Shown piece after piece: positions 43,645-53,049 of a stretch of DNA of 64,000 nt. Origin of the DNA: JBBIJO01 sp037445895 (GTDB taxonomy: Bacteria > Bacteroidota > Ignavibacteria > Kapaibacteriales > UBA2268); the NCBI GenBank assembly GCA_037445895.1, contig JBBIJO010000001.1, positions 220,202-284,201 on the forward strand. Reading direction: 5' to 3'. Each line of letters starts with the position of its first letter. Positions within the stretch are counted from its first letter, which is position 1. The position numbers and the translations under genes were made by a program. A model generated the notes under the pieces. That model was not told the DNA's origin and searched no databases. It saw only the letters and a program-made list of their open reading frames with translations.

Positions 43645-45348
43645 ATGAAAGTAAAAATCTTTTTAGCATCGTTTATTGCATTGTTGTTTATGATATCTTG
43701 TAGCAAACAGAAGTTGAACAATGAGGAATCTACAAAAATGGAAAAAGAATACGAACAACTTATTTTCCAATATGAAACACAAATGAAGCCAGCCTACCGG
43801 GATATGTCGTTGCAATATTTTGTTGCAGCAACAAATAGCACGCCCGAAAATTGGGAACTTTATGCACAAAACGAGATGAAAGTAAACAAAATCCTTTCGG
43901 ACAAAGAGCTTTTTTCCAGAATCAAAAAAATCAAAGAATCGAATTTAATCGAAGAACCTATCAAAAAGCGAAGAATCGAAATACTGTATCTTACGTTCCT
44001 TGGCAAACAGGTAGATACAACAAAATTAAATCAAATAACAAAACTTCAGAGCGAAATCGAAAACAAATATTCTACTTTTCGAACAGAAATTGGGAAAAAG
44101 AAACTCACCGATAACGACGTCGAAGAAATCCTTAAAACTTCGACAAATAATAAGGAACTCCAAGAAGTTTGGTCGAAGCAGAAGCGAATCGGCCAGGTAG
44201 TTGCCGAAGATATTATCAAGCTTGTAAAACTACGCAACGAGGTAGCTCGCGAATTAGGATTTAAAAACTTCCACGATATGAGTTTGCGACTAAGTGAACA
44301 AAACCCCGAAGAAATTCAAAAACTTTTTGATGAATTAGACAACCTCACCCGTGGGGCTTTCGCCACGGAAAAGGAAAAAATGGACAAGATTCTCGCCGCA
44401 CGTTACAAAATTAATCCCGAAGAACTAATGCCTTGGCATTATCAGAACCGTTTCTTCCAAGAAGCACCAAAAATCTACGAAGTCGATTTAGACCACTTCT
44501 ACAAAGATAAAGACATTGTTCAATTAACGAAAGATTATTATTCCTCGATTTCTTTACCAATTGACGATATAATTGCAAAAAGCGATTTATTCGAAAAACC
44601 GAATAAAAATCAACATGCCTTTTGCATTAATATTGACCGCGATACTCGCGACATTCGGGTTCTTTGCAACATAAAACCTACTGCACGTTGGATGGAAACA
44701 ATGCTGCACGAAAATGGACACGCCTTATACGAAAAATACCTCGACGGCAACTTACCGTGGGATTTGAAAACACCCGCACACATTTTCACAACTGAAGCTA
44801 TTGCTATGCTGTTTGGTCGCTTTGCTTCCAATCCACAATGGATGACGGATATGTTAAAAATCACACCGCAAGAAGTCGATAAAATCAAAGAACCGGCACA
44901 CAATACTCTACGTTTGCAACAACTGGTTTTCAGCCGTTGGGCCCAAGTAATGTATCGCTTTGAAAAGAGTATGTATGAGAACCCAGATCAAGACTTAAAT
45001 CGCCTCTGGTGGCAACTGGTCGAAAAATACCAAATGATAAAAATGCCCAAAGGAAGAAATAAACCAGATTGGGCAAGTAAAATTCATATTGCAACAAGCC
45101 CTTGCTATTATCACAACTATTTGCTCGGTGAACTTTTAGCTTCTCAACTTTACAATTACATTGTAAGCAATATTTTGAAAGGTAACTCCGGCGAAGATTA
45201 TAGTTTTATTAACAAGAAAGAAGTCGGTAAGTATCTCATTGAAAAAGTATTTTCCGTTGGTGCAAAATATTCTTGGAACGAAATGATCGAAAAAGCAACC
45301 GGCGAAAAACTTACTCCAAAATACTATGCTAAACAATTTGTTCAATAG
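43645..45348 (+). CDS. M2-type (ACE-like) peptidyl-dipeptidase lipoprotein
   Basis: 567 residues. Lipoprotein signal FIALLFMISCSK. The zinc motif is METMLHENGHALYEKYL with His355, Glu356, His359. The third ligand is Glu384 in TTEAIAMLFGR, 25 residues later, close to the ACE spacing. The helical N-terminal part (YFVAATNSTPENWELYA) fits M2 family metallopeptidases; M3 oligopeptidases are a distant alternative. It should trim dipeptides from peptides in the periplasm. The gene stands alone, with a 62-bp gap to the next gene. Confidence 0.82.
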   Translation: MKVKIFLASFIALLFMISCSKQKLNNEESTKMEKEYEQLIFQYETQMKPAYRDMSLQYFVAATNSTPENWELYAQNEMKVNKILSDKELFSRIKKIKESNLIEEPIKKRRIEILYLTFLGKQVDTTKLNQITKLQSEIENKYSTFRTEIGKKKLTDNDVEEILKTSTNNKELQEVWSKQKRIGQVVAEDIIKLVKLRNEVARELGFKNFHDMSLRLSEQNPEEIQKLFDELDNLTRGAFATEKEKMDKILAARYKINPEELMPWHYQNRFFQEAPKIYEVDLDHFYKDKDIVQLTKDYYSSISLPIDDIIAKSDLFEKPNKNQHAFCINIDRDTRDIRVLCNIKPTARWMETMLHENGHALYEKYLDGNLPWDLKTPAHIFTTEAIAMLFGRFASNPQWMTDMLKITPQEVDKIKEPAHNTLRLQQLVFSRWAQVMYRFEKSMYENPDQDLNRLWWQLVEKYQMIKMPKGRNKPDWASKIHIATSPCYYHNYLLGELLASQLYNYIVSNILKGNSGEDYSFINKKEVGKYLIEKVFSVGAKYSWNEMIEKATGEKLTPKYYAKQFVQ

Positions 45349-45410
45349 AAGAGACGAGGAAGATAACTGCGGGAACGCCCTTTTGGAATTCACCATAAAT
45401 TTGAATTAAA

Positions 45411-45959
45411 ATGAAAATATTAATTCTTTTCCTTTCAATGCTTAGTTCGATACTTGCTTTCTCGCAAGATAATTTATGGAATTCGAATATCAAAAGCGTT
45501 TTCGGCGAAATTGGCTATGGTTCTTTAAAATGGAGTGGTGCTTTAGGCTTCCGATTTTGGGACATTGGTGCTTCAATGGGTTTAGCGGGATTTGCAGCTT
45601 CGAGACCAAAATACATTTATCCTTCTAGTCAATATCCTCTACCAAAAGAATTCGAATCCGAAGAATATAAATTCACTTATGTTTTAGTAACAACTGAATT
45701 ATACTACTTTTTTGAAGTTTTCGAAGACTTTATTATTACGCCATCCATCGGATTCTATGTCCAACAAGATTCTGCACTCCGACGCTCATTGCGCGATAAT
45801 GACTATGGCCTTTTGTTTTACCTTGGCAAAACAGAGAATAAAACTGGTATAACATTCGGTTTGGGAGTCGATTATTATTACTCGGATGATATGGTAGTAG
45901 GTTTAGGTTATAACTATCGCCGAGGGATATTTGCACGAATAGCATATTATTGGTTCTAA
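45411..45959 (+). CDS. Small outer-membrane beta-barrel-like protein
   Basis: 182 residues. Signal peptide (ILFLSMLSSILAFS) before Gln. The mature part alternates aromatic and glycine residues (GEIGYGSLKWSGALGFRFWD, GVDYYYSDDMVVGLGYNYRR) and ends in YYWF, the terminal aromatic expected of a barrel strand. About eight strands would fit the length. No specific family is recognised. It abuts convergent ruvA with no bases between. Confidence 0.7.
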   Translation: MKILILFLSMLSSILAFSQDNLWNSNIKSVFGEIGYGSLKWSGALGFRFWDIGASMGLAGFAASRPKYIYPSSQYPLPKEFESEEYKFTYVLVTTELYYFFEVFEDFIITPSIGFYVQQDSALRRSLRDNDYGLLFYLGKTENKTGITFGLGVDYYYSDDMVVGLGYNYRRGIFARIAYYWF

Positions 45960-46556
45960 TTACCTATTCAGTAATTTTAAAGCAGTTCTTATTAAATCTT
46001 CCAATGAAGATTCTTTGCCAATTTCTTTGAAAGCTTCAGCAATTGCCAAACGAGCCTTGCTTTCCGGATACCCAAGAACAGTCAGCGCCGTTACCCCTTC
46101 TTCGAACAGATTTTCCGCATAAATCATTTGTTTTCCCTTGCCAACAGATGTGAACTTCTTAACCTTTTCACGGAACTCCAATATTATCCTTTCGGCGGTT
46201 TTCCGACCTATCCCCGGTAATCGAGTTAGGGTCATTATTTTCTCTTTCAAGACACAATCTAAAAATTCTTCAACTGTTAAATATGAAAGAATTGCAAGAG
46301 CAATCTTCGACCCTATACCCGAAACATTAATTAGCTCTTTAAATATTTCTTTTTCCTCGAGCGAAGCAAATCCATACATTACAAAATTCTCTTCGCGAAG
46401 GAGTAACAAAGTAAATATTTTTACTTCGCTACCAACGTCTCCAATAGCCGAAATTGTATTCAGAGAAGCTATCATCTGATAACCAACTCCATTGCTTTCA
46501 ATCTCTACGAAAGTCGAACTTTTGTGAACCAATTTCCCCTTAATATATGAGAACAA
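45960..46556 (-). CDS. ruvA: Holliday junction branch-migration protein RuvA
   Basis: 198 residues, close to the usual 200. The start is TTG 46556: GGAGG stands four bases upstream and the product then begins MFSYIKGKLVHKS like other RuvA proteins. A longer frame to 46601 adds 15 unmatched residues. Motifs: VEIESNGVGYQMIAS, VSGIGSKIALAIL and LPGIGRKTAERIILEFREK (two helix-hairpin-helix units), then the domain III helices that contact RuvB. ruvB and ruvC are not in the window. Confidence 0.95.
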   Translation of the reverse strand: MFSYIKGKLVHKSSTFVEIESNGVGYQMIASLNTISAIGDVGSEVKIFTLLLLREENFVMYGFASLEEKEIFKELINVSGIGSKIALAILSYLTVEEFLDCVLKEKIMTLTRLPGIGRKTAERIILEFREKVKKFTSVGKGKQMIYAENLFEEGVTALTVLGYPESKARLAIAEAFKEIGKESSLEDLIRTALKLLNR

Positions 46557-46660
46557 AATCCCTCCGCAATTTGTAACTTCAAAATTAAACAAATAAATCA
46601 TATTTTATGAAATATTTATAATTTGCCAATTAATTATGTTCTATTTTCAAAGGTTTTATT

Positions 46661-47161
46661 ATGTATTGCAAATTACAAGATTTTATCGTCGATTTTCAAC
46701 AGGAAAGCGAACATACCTTAAAAATCTTTCACCACTTAACAAACGAAAGTTTAAGCACAAGGGTTTATCCCGAGGGGCGAACTTTGGGAACAATTGCTTG
46801 GCACATAACCAAAACTATACCCGAGATGTCTTCTTATCTCAACATTGAGGTCGAGGGTCCAAAAGAAAGCGACCCCCCTCCCGATAATTCTAATGAAATA
46901 ATCGCAGAATACGAAAAAGCAGCAAAATCTCTACTTTCGGAGATACCTAAAAAAATTAACGATTCAATGCTCGATGAAGAAATTGAAATATACCACGAAA
47001 AATGGCAACTTAAGTCCATTCTATATTCACTGATAAAGCACGAAATACACCATAGGGCACAAATTACTATTTTAATGCGTCAAGCTGGGCTTTTTGTTCC
47101 TGGTGTTTACGGACCTTCGAAAGAAGAATGGAAACAATATGGTATGGAACCCCAAGAATAA
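46661..47161 (+). CDS. DinB-family metal-binding four-helix protein
   Basis: 166 residues. The three metal-binding His of the DinB/YfiT fold are visible: AWHITKTIPEM in helix 2 and KHEIHHRAQITIL in helix 4, followed by the usual C-terminal RQAG. Members act as thiol-dependent S-transferases or have unknown roles. The 3' end overlaps the dehydratase gene by 23 bp, so the two are coupled. Confidence 0.88.
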   Translation: MYCKLQDFIVDFQQESEHTLKIFHHLTNESLSTRVYPEGRTLGTIAWHITKTIPEMSSYLNIEVEGPKESDPPPDNSNEIIAEYEKAAKSLLSEIPKKINDSMLDEEIEIYHEKWQLKSILYSLIKHEIHHRAQITILMRQAGLFVPGVYGPSKEEWKQYGMEPQE

Positions 47162-48116
47162 CGAAATACCGGACTTCACAGATATTGAACAGTCGTTTAC
47201 AAGGATACAAAGGTATATCCATCGCACGCCTATTTTAACTTCTACACAATTAAATAATATTGTTGAAGCTGATATTTTTTTTAAATGCGAAAATTTTCAG
47301 AAAGTTGGAGCATTTAAAGCACGGGGTGCACTTTCGGCAATTACTTCATTGCCAAAAAGAGATTTGCAACGCGGGGTTGCAACCCATTCTTCCGGAAATC
47401 ACGCACAAGCACTTGCCTACGGTGCCTCGCTATTTAACATTTCTGCTACTATAATTATGCCTCGAAATTCTCCCCAACCAAAAGTTGATGCCGTCCGTAA
47501 TTACGGAGCAAAAATAATATTTTGCGAACCTACCCAAGAATCCCGCGAAAAAATGCTAAAAGAATTTGTTGACCGCTCCAACGCAGTTTTTATTCATCCT
47601 TACGACAACTGCTATGTTATCGCTGGTCAAGGGACTTGCGCCAAAGAATTCCTCGAAAGCTTCGAGTCGCCGAATTACTTAGACTATTTAATCGCTCCAA
47701 TCGGTGGCGGAGGATTAATGAGCGGAACACTAATAGCAGCAAAACATTTATGCCCAAAGACTAAAGTAATCGGAGCAGAGCCCAAAGGAGCCAATGATGC
47801 TTATCGTTCTATTCGTGATAACACAATATATCCTTCTATAAATCCAAGAACGATAGCCGACGGTCTTTTAACCTCGCTTTCGCAAAGAACCTTTAAAATC
47901 ATTAAAGATAATATTTCGGAAATACTTACGGTTGAAGAAGAATCAATAATTCAAGCGATGAGGTTAATTTGGGAAAGAATGAAAATAGTTGTCGAACCAT
48001 CGGCTGCGGTTCCATTAGGAGCAATTCTCGAAAATCCAGCTATGTTTAAAGGCACAAAAATAGGCATAATCATCACCGGAGGGAATCTCGACTTAAACAA
48101 GTTACCATGGCAGTAG
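47139..48116 (+). CDS. Threonine/serine dehydratase or serine racemase (fold-type II PLP enzyme)
   Basis: 325 residues from ATG 47139, whose start lies inside the DinB gene. The PLP lysine is in CENFQKVGAFKARGA. SSGNHAQALAYGA binds the substrate carboxylate, and the phosphate loop is PIGGGGLMSG. The regulatory ACT-like domain of biosynthetic IlvA is absent, so a catabolic threonine dehydratase or serine racemase is likely. The reaction yields 2-oxobutyrate or pyruvate through an enamine intermediate, which is what RidA enzymes detoxify. The stop is 1 bp from convergent dnaB. Confidence 0.88.
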   Translation: MVWNPKNNEIPDFTDIEQSFTRIQRYIHRTPILTSTQLNNIVEADIFFKCENFQKVGAFKARGALSAITSLPKRDLQRGVATHSSGNHAQALAYGASLFNISATIIMPRNSPQPKVDAVRNYGAKIIFCEPTQESREKMLKEFVDRSNAVFIHPYDNCYVIAGQGTCAKEFLESFESPNYLDYLIAPIGGGGLMSGTLIAAKHLCPKTKVIGAEPKGANDAYRSIRDNTIYPSINPRTIADGLLTSLSQRTFKIIKDNISEILTVEEESIIQAMRLIWERMKIVVEPSAAVPLGAILENPAMFKGTKIGIIITGGNLDLNKLPWQ

Positions 48117-48117
48117 A

Positions 48118-49587
48118 TTAATCTTCTGCATCGTCGGCAATATAGTTAAAATCGTCTTCGATGGCTTCGGGTAACGATTCTTCGACTATATAGCCAAATT
48201 CTCCATTGTCGAAACGTAATAAATCTTTTAAATAAACAACCTTGAAAGCACCAGTTGGACCGTTACGTTGCTTGCCAATAATAATTTCTGCTACACCCTC
48301 GATTGGTTCTGTCGATTTATCGGGCCATTTGGTAAGGTTATAAACCTCGGGACGATAAATAAAGACAACAACATCGGCATCTTGTTCAATACTTCCAGAC
48401 TCTCGTAAGTCGGAAAGTTGTGGCTTTTTATCGGCACGGCTTTCGACGGAACGATTAAGCTGCGAAAGAGCAACAATGGGAATATCGAGTTCTTTTGCAA
48501 TTTGTTTTAAAGTTCGGGAAATTATAGAAATTTCACGCTCCCGGCTATCTGCTTTTGGAGAATCAATCAATTGAAGATAATCGACAAATATCGCGCGGAC
48601 TTTGTGTTCAGTTTTCAATCGTCGGCATTTTGCACGCAATTCAAGCAAACTAATGTTTGGGCTATCGTCGATATAGAGTGGAGCATTTGAAAGTGGGGTA
48701 ATTTTTTTTAAAATAACTTCTAAATCCTTTTGGCTTAAACCACCTGTTCGAATTTTATGGTTGCTAATACCGGTTTGGGACGAAATTAATCGCATTGTTA
48801 ATTGCTGTGCCGACATCTCGAGCGAAAAGAACCCAACAGGAATACCATAATCTACTGCAATATTACGAGCAAGCGATAAAGCAAGCGCAGTTTTTCCAAC
48901 AGAAGGTCGCGCAGCAATTACAACCAAATCCGAGCTTTGAAGTCCTCCAAGCAATCTGTCCAGTTCAATAAAACCAGTAGGAACGCCAGTAATTCCTTTG
49001 GTTCCGAACTCAATTAAATGAGTAATGTTATCTATCGCATCGTGAGTTAATTTTTTGATGTTTAAGTAGTTACGGCTGAATCGCTTTTCGGCTATTTGAA
49101 AAACAAGGCGCTCAGCATTGTCCACTTCTTCGAGAGCATCGACACTTTCATCGTAGCATTCAACATAGATTTTACCTGCAGCAGTAAGCAAAGCACGTTT
49201 CAAATATTTTTCTTGGACAATTCGGCAGTAATTATCAATATTTTCGGCTGTCGGGACCTGTTCCGTCAATCCCATAATATATTCGACATCGACAACTGTT
49301 CCCAACGATTCTCTTTTTTGCAATTCGTTGACGAGAGTTATAACATCGATTTGAATTCCTTTTTCGAACATCGAGACGATAACATCAAAAATTAATCTAT
49401 TCCGTTCGACGTAAAAACTTTCTTTCGAAAGGACCTCCAAAACCTTAGGAATTGTCGAATTATCGAGCAAAATCGATCCCAAAACAGCCATTTCTGCTTC
49501 AACAGAATGTGGAGGGACACGGGCTCCCCCGATGGTTTCTACCGCGGTGTTGTCCCCGCTTTTACTATTTCGAATATGTTTTGCCAT
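48118..49587 (-). CDS. dnaB: Replicative DNA helicase DnaB
   Basis: 489 residues. N-terminal domain from PPHSVEAEMAVLGSILLD. The RecA-like helicase core has Walker A ARPSVGKTALALSLA, Walker B-type IFVDYLQLID, and SQLNRSVESRADKKPQLSDL with the arginine finger region EQDADVVVFIYR. It unwinds DNA at the fork. It follows holB in the same direction with a 16-bp gap, making a small replication operon. No intein is present. Confidence 0.98.
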   Translation of the reverse strand: MAKHIRNSKSGDNTAVETIGGARVPPHSVEAEMAVLGSILLDNSTIPKVLEVLSKESFYVERNRLIFDVIVSMFEKGIQIDVITLVNELQKRESLGTVVDVEYIMGLTEQVPTAENIDNYCRIVQEKYLKRALLTAAGKIYVECYDESVDALEEVDNAERLVFQIAEKRFSRNYLNIKKLTHDAIDNITHLIEFGTKGITGVPTGFIELDRLLGGLQSSDLVVIAARPSVGKTALALSLARNIAVDYGIPVGFFSLEMSAQQLTMRLISSQTGISNHKIRTGGLSQKDLEVILKKITPLSNAPLYIDDSPNISLLELRAKCRRLKTEHKVRAIFVDYLQLIDSPKADSREREISIISRTLKQIAKELDIPIVALSQLNRSVESRADKKPQLSDLRESGSIEQDADVVVFIYRPEVYNLTKWPDKSTEPIEGVAEIIIGKQRNGPTGAFKVVYLKDLLRFDNGEFGYIVEESLPEAIEDDFNYIADDAED

Positions 49588-49603
49588 TTTTTAGAACGTG
49601 AAT

Positions 49604-50767
49604 TTAAAAAAATAATTGATAATTTTTAGAAAGAGTATGCCTAATCTTAATAAATAAATCGAGAAAGACTTGCGAAATATTTACATTCGAATAGATGTAA
49701 CGCCGTGCTTCCTCGATATGTTCAACAACCGAAGGCAAGTCTCGCTTTCCAAACTTTTCGGAAAATCGCTTCAAAACCTCGATATCATCTTCGTTAGTTA
49801 AATAAATATAATCGCCATTCTTCGAGATTAAAAAAGCATCTCGAAGCCATTGGGATAGAAGATTGAGAATACTGTTAGCTTTTTTCTTATCTAATTTCTC
49901 TGCAAATTCTGAGATATTCGAAGACAAAGCCGAGCCAGCCAATTCTTTTTTCAAGGACAATCGTAGGAAGTTCACCATTATATCGCGCATATTTTTCACA
50001 TTAGATTCAAGGTATTCAAAAGCCAAAGTTACCGAACCACCGGAAAATTTCGCAATCAACCGCGCTTCCGATTCACTTTTGCCAAACTTATTAATTAATT
50101 CTTGAGAAATAATTTCAGGCGATAAAATTGGAAAAAATTGCATTTGGCAACGCGATAGTATTGTCGGCAGAATAAACTCTTTGCGAGATGTCAAAAGAAT
50201 GAAAGTTATATTCTTTCTTGGCTCTTCGAGAATTTTCAACAAAGCATTTTGGGCTTCGGTCCTCATATCTTCTGCATTTAAGACAACAACAAATTTCCTG
50301 CCCGGAAGCGAATTGGATAAAGAAAGATTTCGCCGCAGCTCTCGAATGGCACCAATACGAATTTGGCTTGCACCCTCAATAACAAATTTAGAATACGGGT
50401 TTTGAATTTTGTTCAAAATTTTTTGGTTAATCGACTCAATTTGTTCATTGGTTAACTGCGATAAAGTTCCAATTTCGCCTTTGTCGGAACTTTTCCCCGA
50501 CGGCAAAGAAAAAACAAATTCCAAATTCTGGAATCTGTTTCCGGCAATATTTAAGCAATTCGTGCACTGTCCGCAGGATTCAACACTGTTTCCTTCAATC
50601 TTTGGGTTTAAACAACTTGCTGATTTAACAAACTCAATAGCAGTAGCAAATTTGCCGACTCCTTCTTGGCCCCAAAAACATAACGCATTTGGAATACGAT
50701 TTTCAGCAACTAATCTTTGCAGTCGGAATTTAATACTTTCTTGACCAACGACATTTTTCCAAGCCAT
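49604..50767 (-). CDS. holB: DNA polymerase III clamp-loader delta' subunit
   Basis: 387 residues. GQESIKFRLQRL at the N-terminus and a Walker A-like GQEGVGKFATA, in which Phe replaces the usual Thr/Ser, as expected for a delta' that does not hydrolyse ATP. CLNPKIEG, then CGQCTNC form the zinc module. LNAEDMRTEAQNALLKILEEP and TILSRCQMQFF (SRC motif) complete the core. It helps load the sliding clamp. Upstream of dnaB. Confidence 0.92.
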   Translation of the reverse strand: MAWKNVVGQESIKFRLQRLVAENRIPNALCFWGQEGVGKFATAIEFVKSASCLNPKIEGNSVESCGQCTNCLNIAGNRFQNLEFVFSLPSGKSSDKGEIGTLSQLTNEQIESINQKILNKIQNPYSKFVIEGASQIRIGAIRELRRNLSLSNSLPGRKFVVVLNAEDMRTEAQNALLKILEEPRKNITFILLTSRKEFILPTILSRCQMQFFPILSPEIISQELINKFGKSESEARLIAKFSGGSVTLAFEYLESNVKNMRDIMVNFLRLSLKKELAGSALSSNISEFAEKLDKKKANSILNLLSQWLRDAFLISKNGDYIYLTNEDDIEVLKRFSEKFGKRDLPSVVEHIEEARRYIYSNVNISQVFLDLFIKIRHTLSKNYQLFF

Positions 50768-50865
50768 ATTTTTTTAATAATTTCGTCAAACAGAAAATAA
50801 AATATTATAAATATTTTATTAGGTTAAATAAAATTAAAAAGTGTAAAATATAAGGAAAAACAAAT

Positions 50866-53028
50866 ATGGAAAAAAATTCTTATATATCAATCGAAGATAA
50901 ATTAATGAGTCAGGCTCTGGCCAACTCGTTCGAGACCGACTTTTGTGTACATAGCCATGGTCCCGCTTGTTCAAGGGAGCCTGTGCAATTTAAAAAAGAC
51001 GCTCCTCCACATATTCAACTTAAACTATCCAAAGATTTTATAATTAAAGCCTATCGTTTGATGGTTCAATCCCGTCTTACAGACGAAAAACATTTAAAGT
51101 TGCTTAAACAAGGTAAGTCTTTTTTCCATATAGGAGGTAGTGGTCACGAAGCAACACAAATAGCCATCGGCTTGACTCTACGCCCTGGTAAAGATTGGAT
51201 TTGGGCTTATTATCGAGATGTTGGACTAGCCTACGCTCTTGGTTATACTCCTTATGAATATTTTCTTGGAGCATTTGGAAAGCAGGAATGCCCCTCGACT
51301 GGTGGCCGGCAGATGCCCGGCCATTACGGACATCCAAAATTAAATATGCCAACTTCGTCGTCGCCGACAGGGACGCAGTACCTAAATGCAGTTGGAACTG
51401 CTCTCGCAACAAAATATTTAAAATCAGATGAAATAACCTATGTTGATTCTGGCGAAGGAGCTACCAGCGAAGGAGAGTTTTACGAAGCAGTTAATTGGGC
51501 TTCGCGAGAAAAATTACCCGTTTTATTTTGCATTCAAGACAATAAATATGCTATTTCTGTGCCACGCGAGCAACAATCTATGGGCGAAACAGTCGGGCAT
51601 ACCTTTTGCTGTTATTCAAATTTAAAGATAAAAACATTCGATGGAACAAATTTTTTCGAGGCATTACTTGCAGCGCGCGAAGCTCTCGATTACTCTCTTT
51701 CTGGGTGTGGCCCGGTTCTTCTCCACGCCTTGGTCGAGCGATTATTGCCACACTCCTCGAGCGACGACCACAAAAAATACCGCCCTCACGAAGAACTTAA
51801 AAAAGCTAAAGAACGAGATTGCATTCAGATTTTCCATAATTACATTGTTGAATATAATATAGCAACTTCCGAGGAATTAGATTCAATTGTCCAGCAAGTA
51901 TCTCTCGAAATCGATGAAGCAGCAGAAAAAGCTTTCGAAAGCCCCGATCCAAACCCAGAAGATTCAATTAAATTTGTATTTGCTTCCCCCGAAACACGTA
52001 ATTTGCCTTATACCGATTCTGAACCTATTCAAGGCGAAAAGATTGTAATGGTCGATGCAATCAACCATGCATTACATGAAGAAATGGAAAATAATCCCAA
52101 AATGGTGATTTTCGGCGAAGACATTGCCGACCCCAAAGGAGGTGTTTTTACTGCAACAAAGGGACTCTCGTCGAAATTTGGGAATAAAAGGGTTTTTAAT
52201 TCACCTCTTGCCGAAGCCTCAATCGCAGGAGTTGCTCTTGGATTATCTCTTCGAGGTTTCAAACCTGTTGTCGAAATGCAATTTGGCGATTATATATGGC
52301 CTGCGTTTATGCAAATAAAAAACGAAATTGCCACAATGCGATACCGTTCGAATGGTAATTTTTCCTCTCCCGTTGTAATCAGAGTTGCAGTTGGAGGCTA
52401 TATCCATGGTGGTTTATATCATTCCCAAAACATTGAATCTATTTTTGCACACATTCCAGGCTTAATGATTGCATATCCATCAAATGCAGCAGATGCAAAA
52501 GGCTTATTGAAAACAGCTTGTCGAATCGAAGACCCTGTGATTTTTTGTGAACATAAAGGATTGTATCGCCATCCCTTTTCGACCACACCTGAACCACCCA
52601 AAGATTATCTTATCCCTTTTGGGAAAGGAAAAATAGTCCAAAGCGGTAAAGATTTAACCATAGTTACATGGGGAATGGGTGTCAAAGACTCATATCAAGC
52701 AGCGAAAAGAATAATGAAAGAGATGCCGAACACTTCAATCGAAATCATTGATTTGCGGACAATTATTCCATGGGACAAAGAAATTGTTTTGGAATCTATA
52801 AGAAAAACAAACCGTGTTTTGATTGTTCACGAAGATACTTTGACAAATGGTTTCGGAGCGGAAATTGCTGCAACTATTGCACAGGAAACATTTAATTTCC
52901 TTGATGCTCCCGTTCGCCGGCTCGCTTCGCTCGATTCGCATATTCCATACCATCCAAATTATGAAAACTATATCCTCGTAACCGAAGAGAAAGTTTACAA
53001 AGCAATCTCCGAGTTGTTGAATTACTAA
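50866..53028 (+). CDS. Fused E1 alpha-beta subunit of a branched-chain 2-oxoacid dehydrogenase-type complex
   Basis: 720 residues. Residues about 55-365 are E1 alpha: the TPP motif runs DSGEGATSEGEFYEAVNWAS and ends in QDNKYAISV; HIGGSGHEATQIAIG is also typical. Residues about 385-720 are E1 beta: GEDIADPKGGVFTATKGL, FNSPLAEASIAGVALGLSLRG and RIEDPVIFCEHKGLYR. The two subunits, usually separate, are joined in one frame, a known arrangement in Bacteroidota. It decarboxylates branched-chain 2-oxoacids or pyruvate and passes the acyl group to E2, which is not encoded here. Stop is 21 bp from the convergent kinase gene. Confidence 0.92.
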   Translation: MEKNSYISIEDKLMSQALANSFETDFCVHSHGPACSREPVQFKKDAPPHIQLKLSKDFIIKAYRLMVQSRLTDEKHLKLLKQGKSFFHIGGSGHEATQIAIGLTLRPGKDWIWAYYRDVGLAYALGYTPYEYFLGAFGKQECPSTGGRQMPGHYGHPKLNMPTSSSPTGTQYLNAVGTALATKYLKSDEITYVDSGEGATSEGEFYEAVNWASREKLPVLFCIQDNKYAISVPREQQSMGETVGHTFCCYSNLKIKTFDGTNFFEALLAAREALDYSLSGCGPVLLHALVERLLPHSSSDDHKKYRPHEELKKAKERDCIQIFHNYIVEYNIATSEELDSIVQQVSLEIDEAAEKAFESPDPNPEDSIKFVFASPETRNLPYTDSEPIQGEKIVMVDAINHALHEEMENNPKMVIFGEDIADPKGGVFTATKGLSSKFGNKRVFNSPLAEASIAGVALGLSLRGFKPVVEMQFGDYIWPAFMQIKNEIATMRYRSNGNFSSPVVIRVAVGGYIHGGLYHSQNIESIFAHIPGLMIAYPSNAADAKGLLKTACRIEDPVIFCEHKGLYRHPFSTTPEPPKDYLIPFGKGKIVQSGKDLTIVTWGMGVKDSYQAAKRIMKEMPNTSIEIIDLRTIIPWDKEIVLESIRKTNRVLIVHEDTLTNGFGAEIAATIAQETFNFLDAPVRRLASLDSHIPYHPNYENYILVTEEKVYKAISELLNY

Positions 53029-53049
53029 TTTTATTATAATTTAATTACA

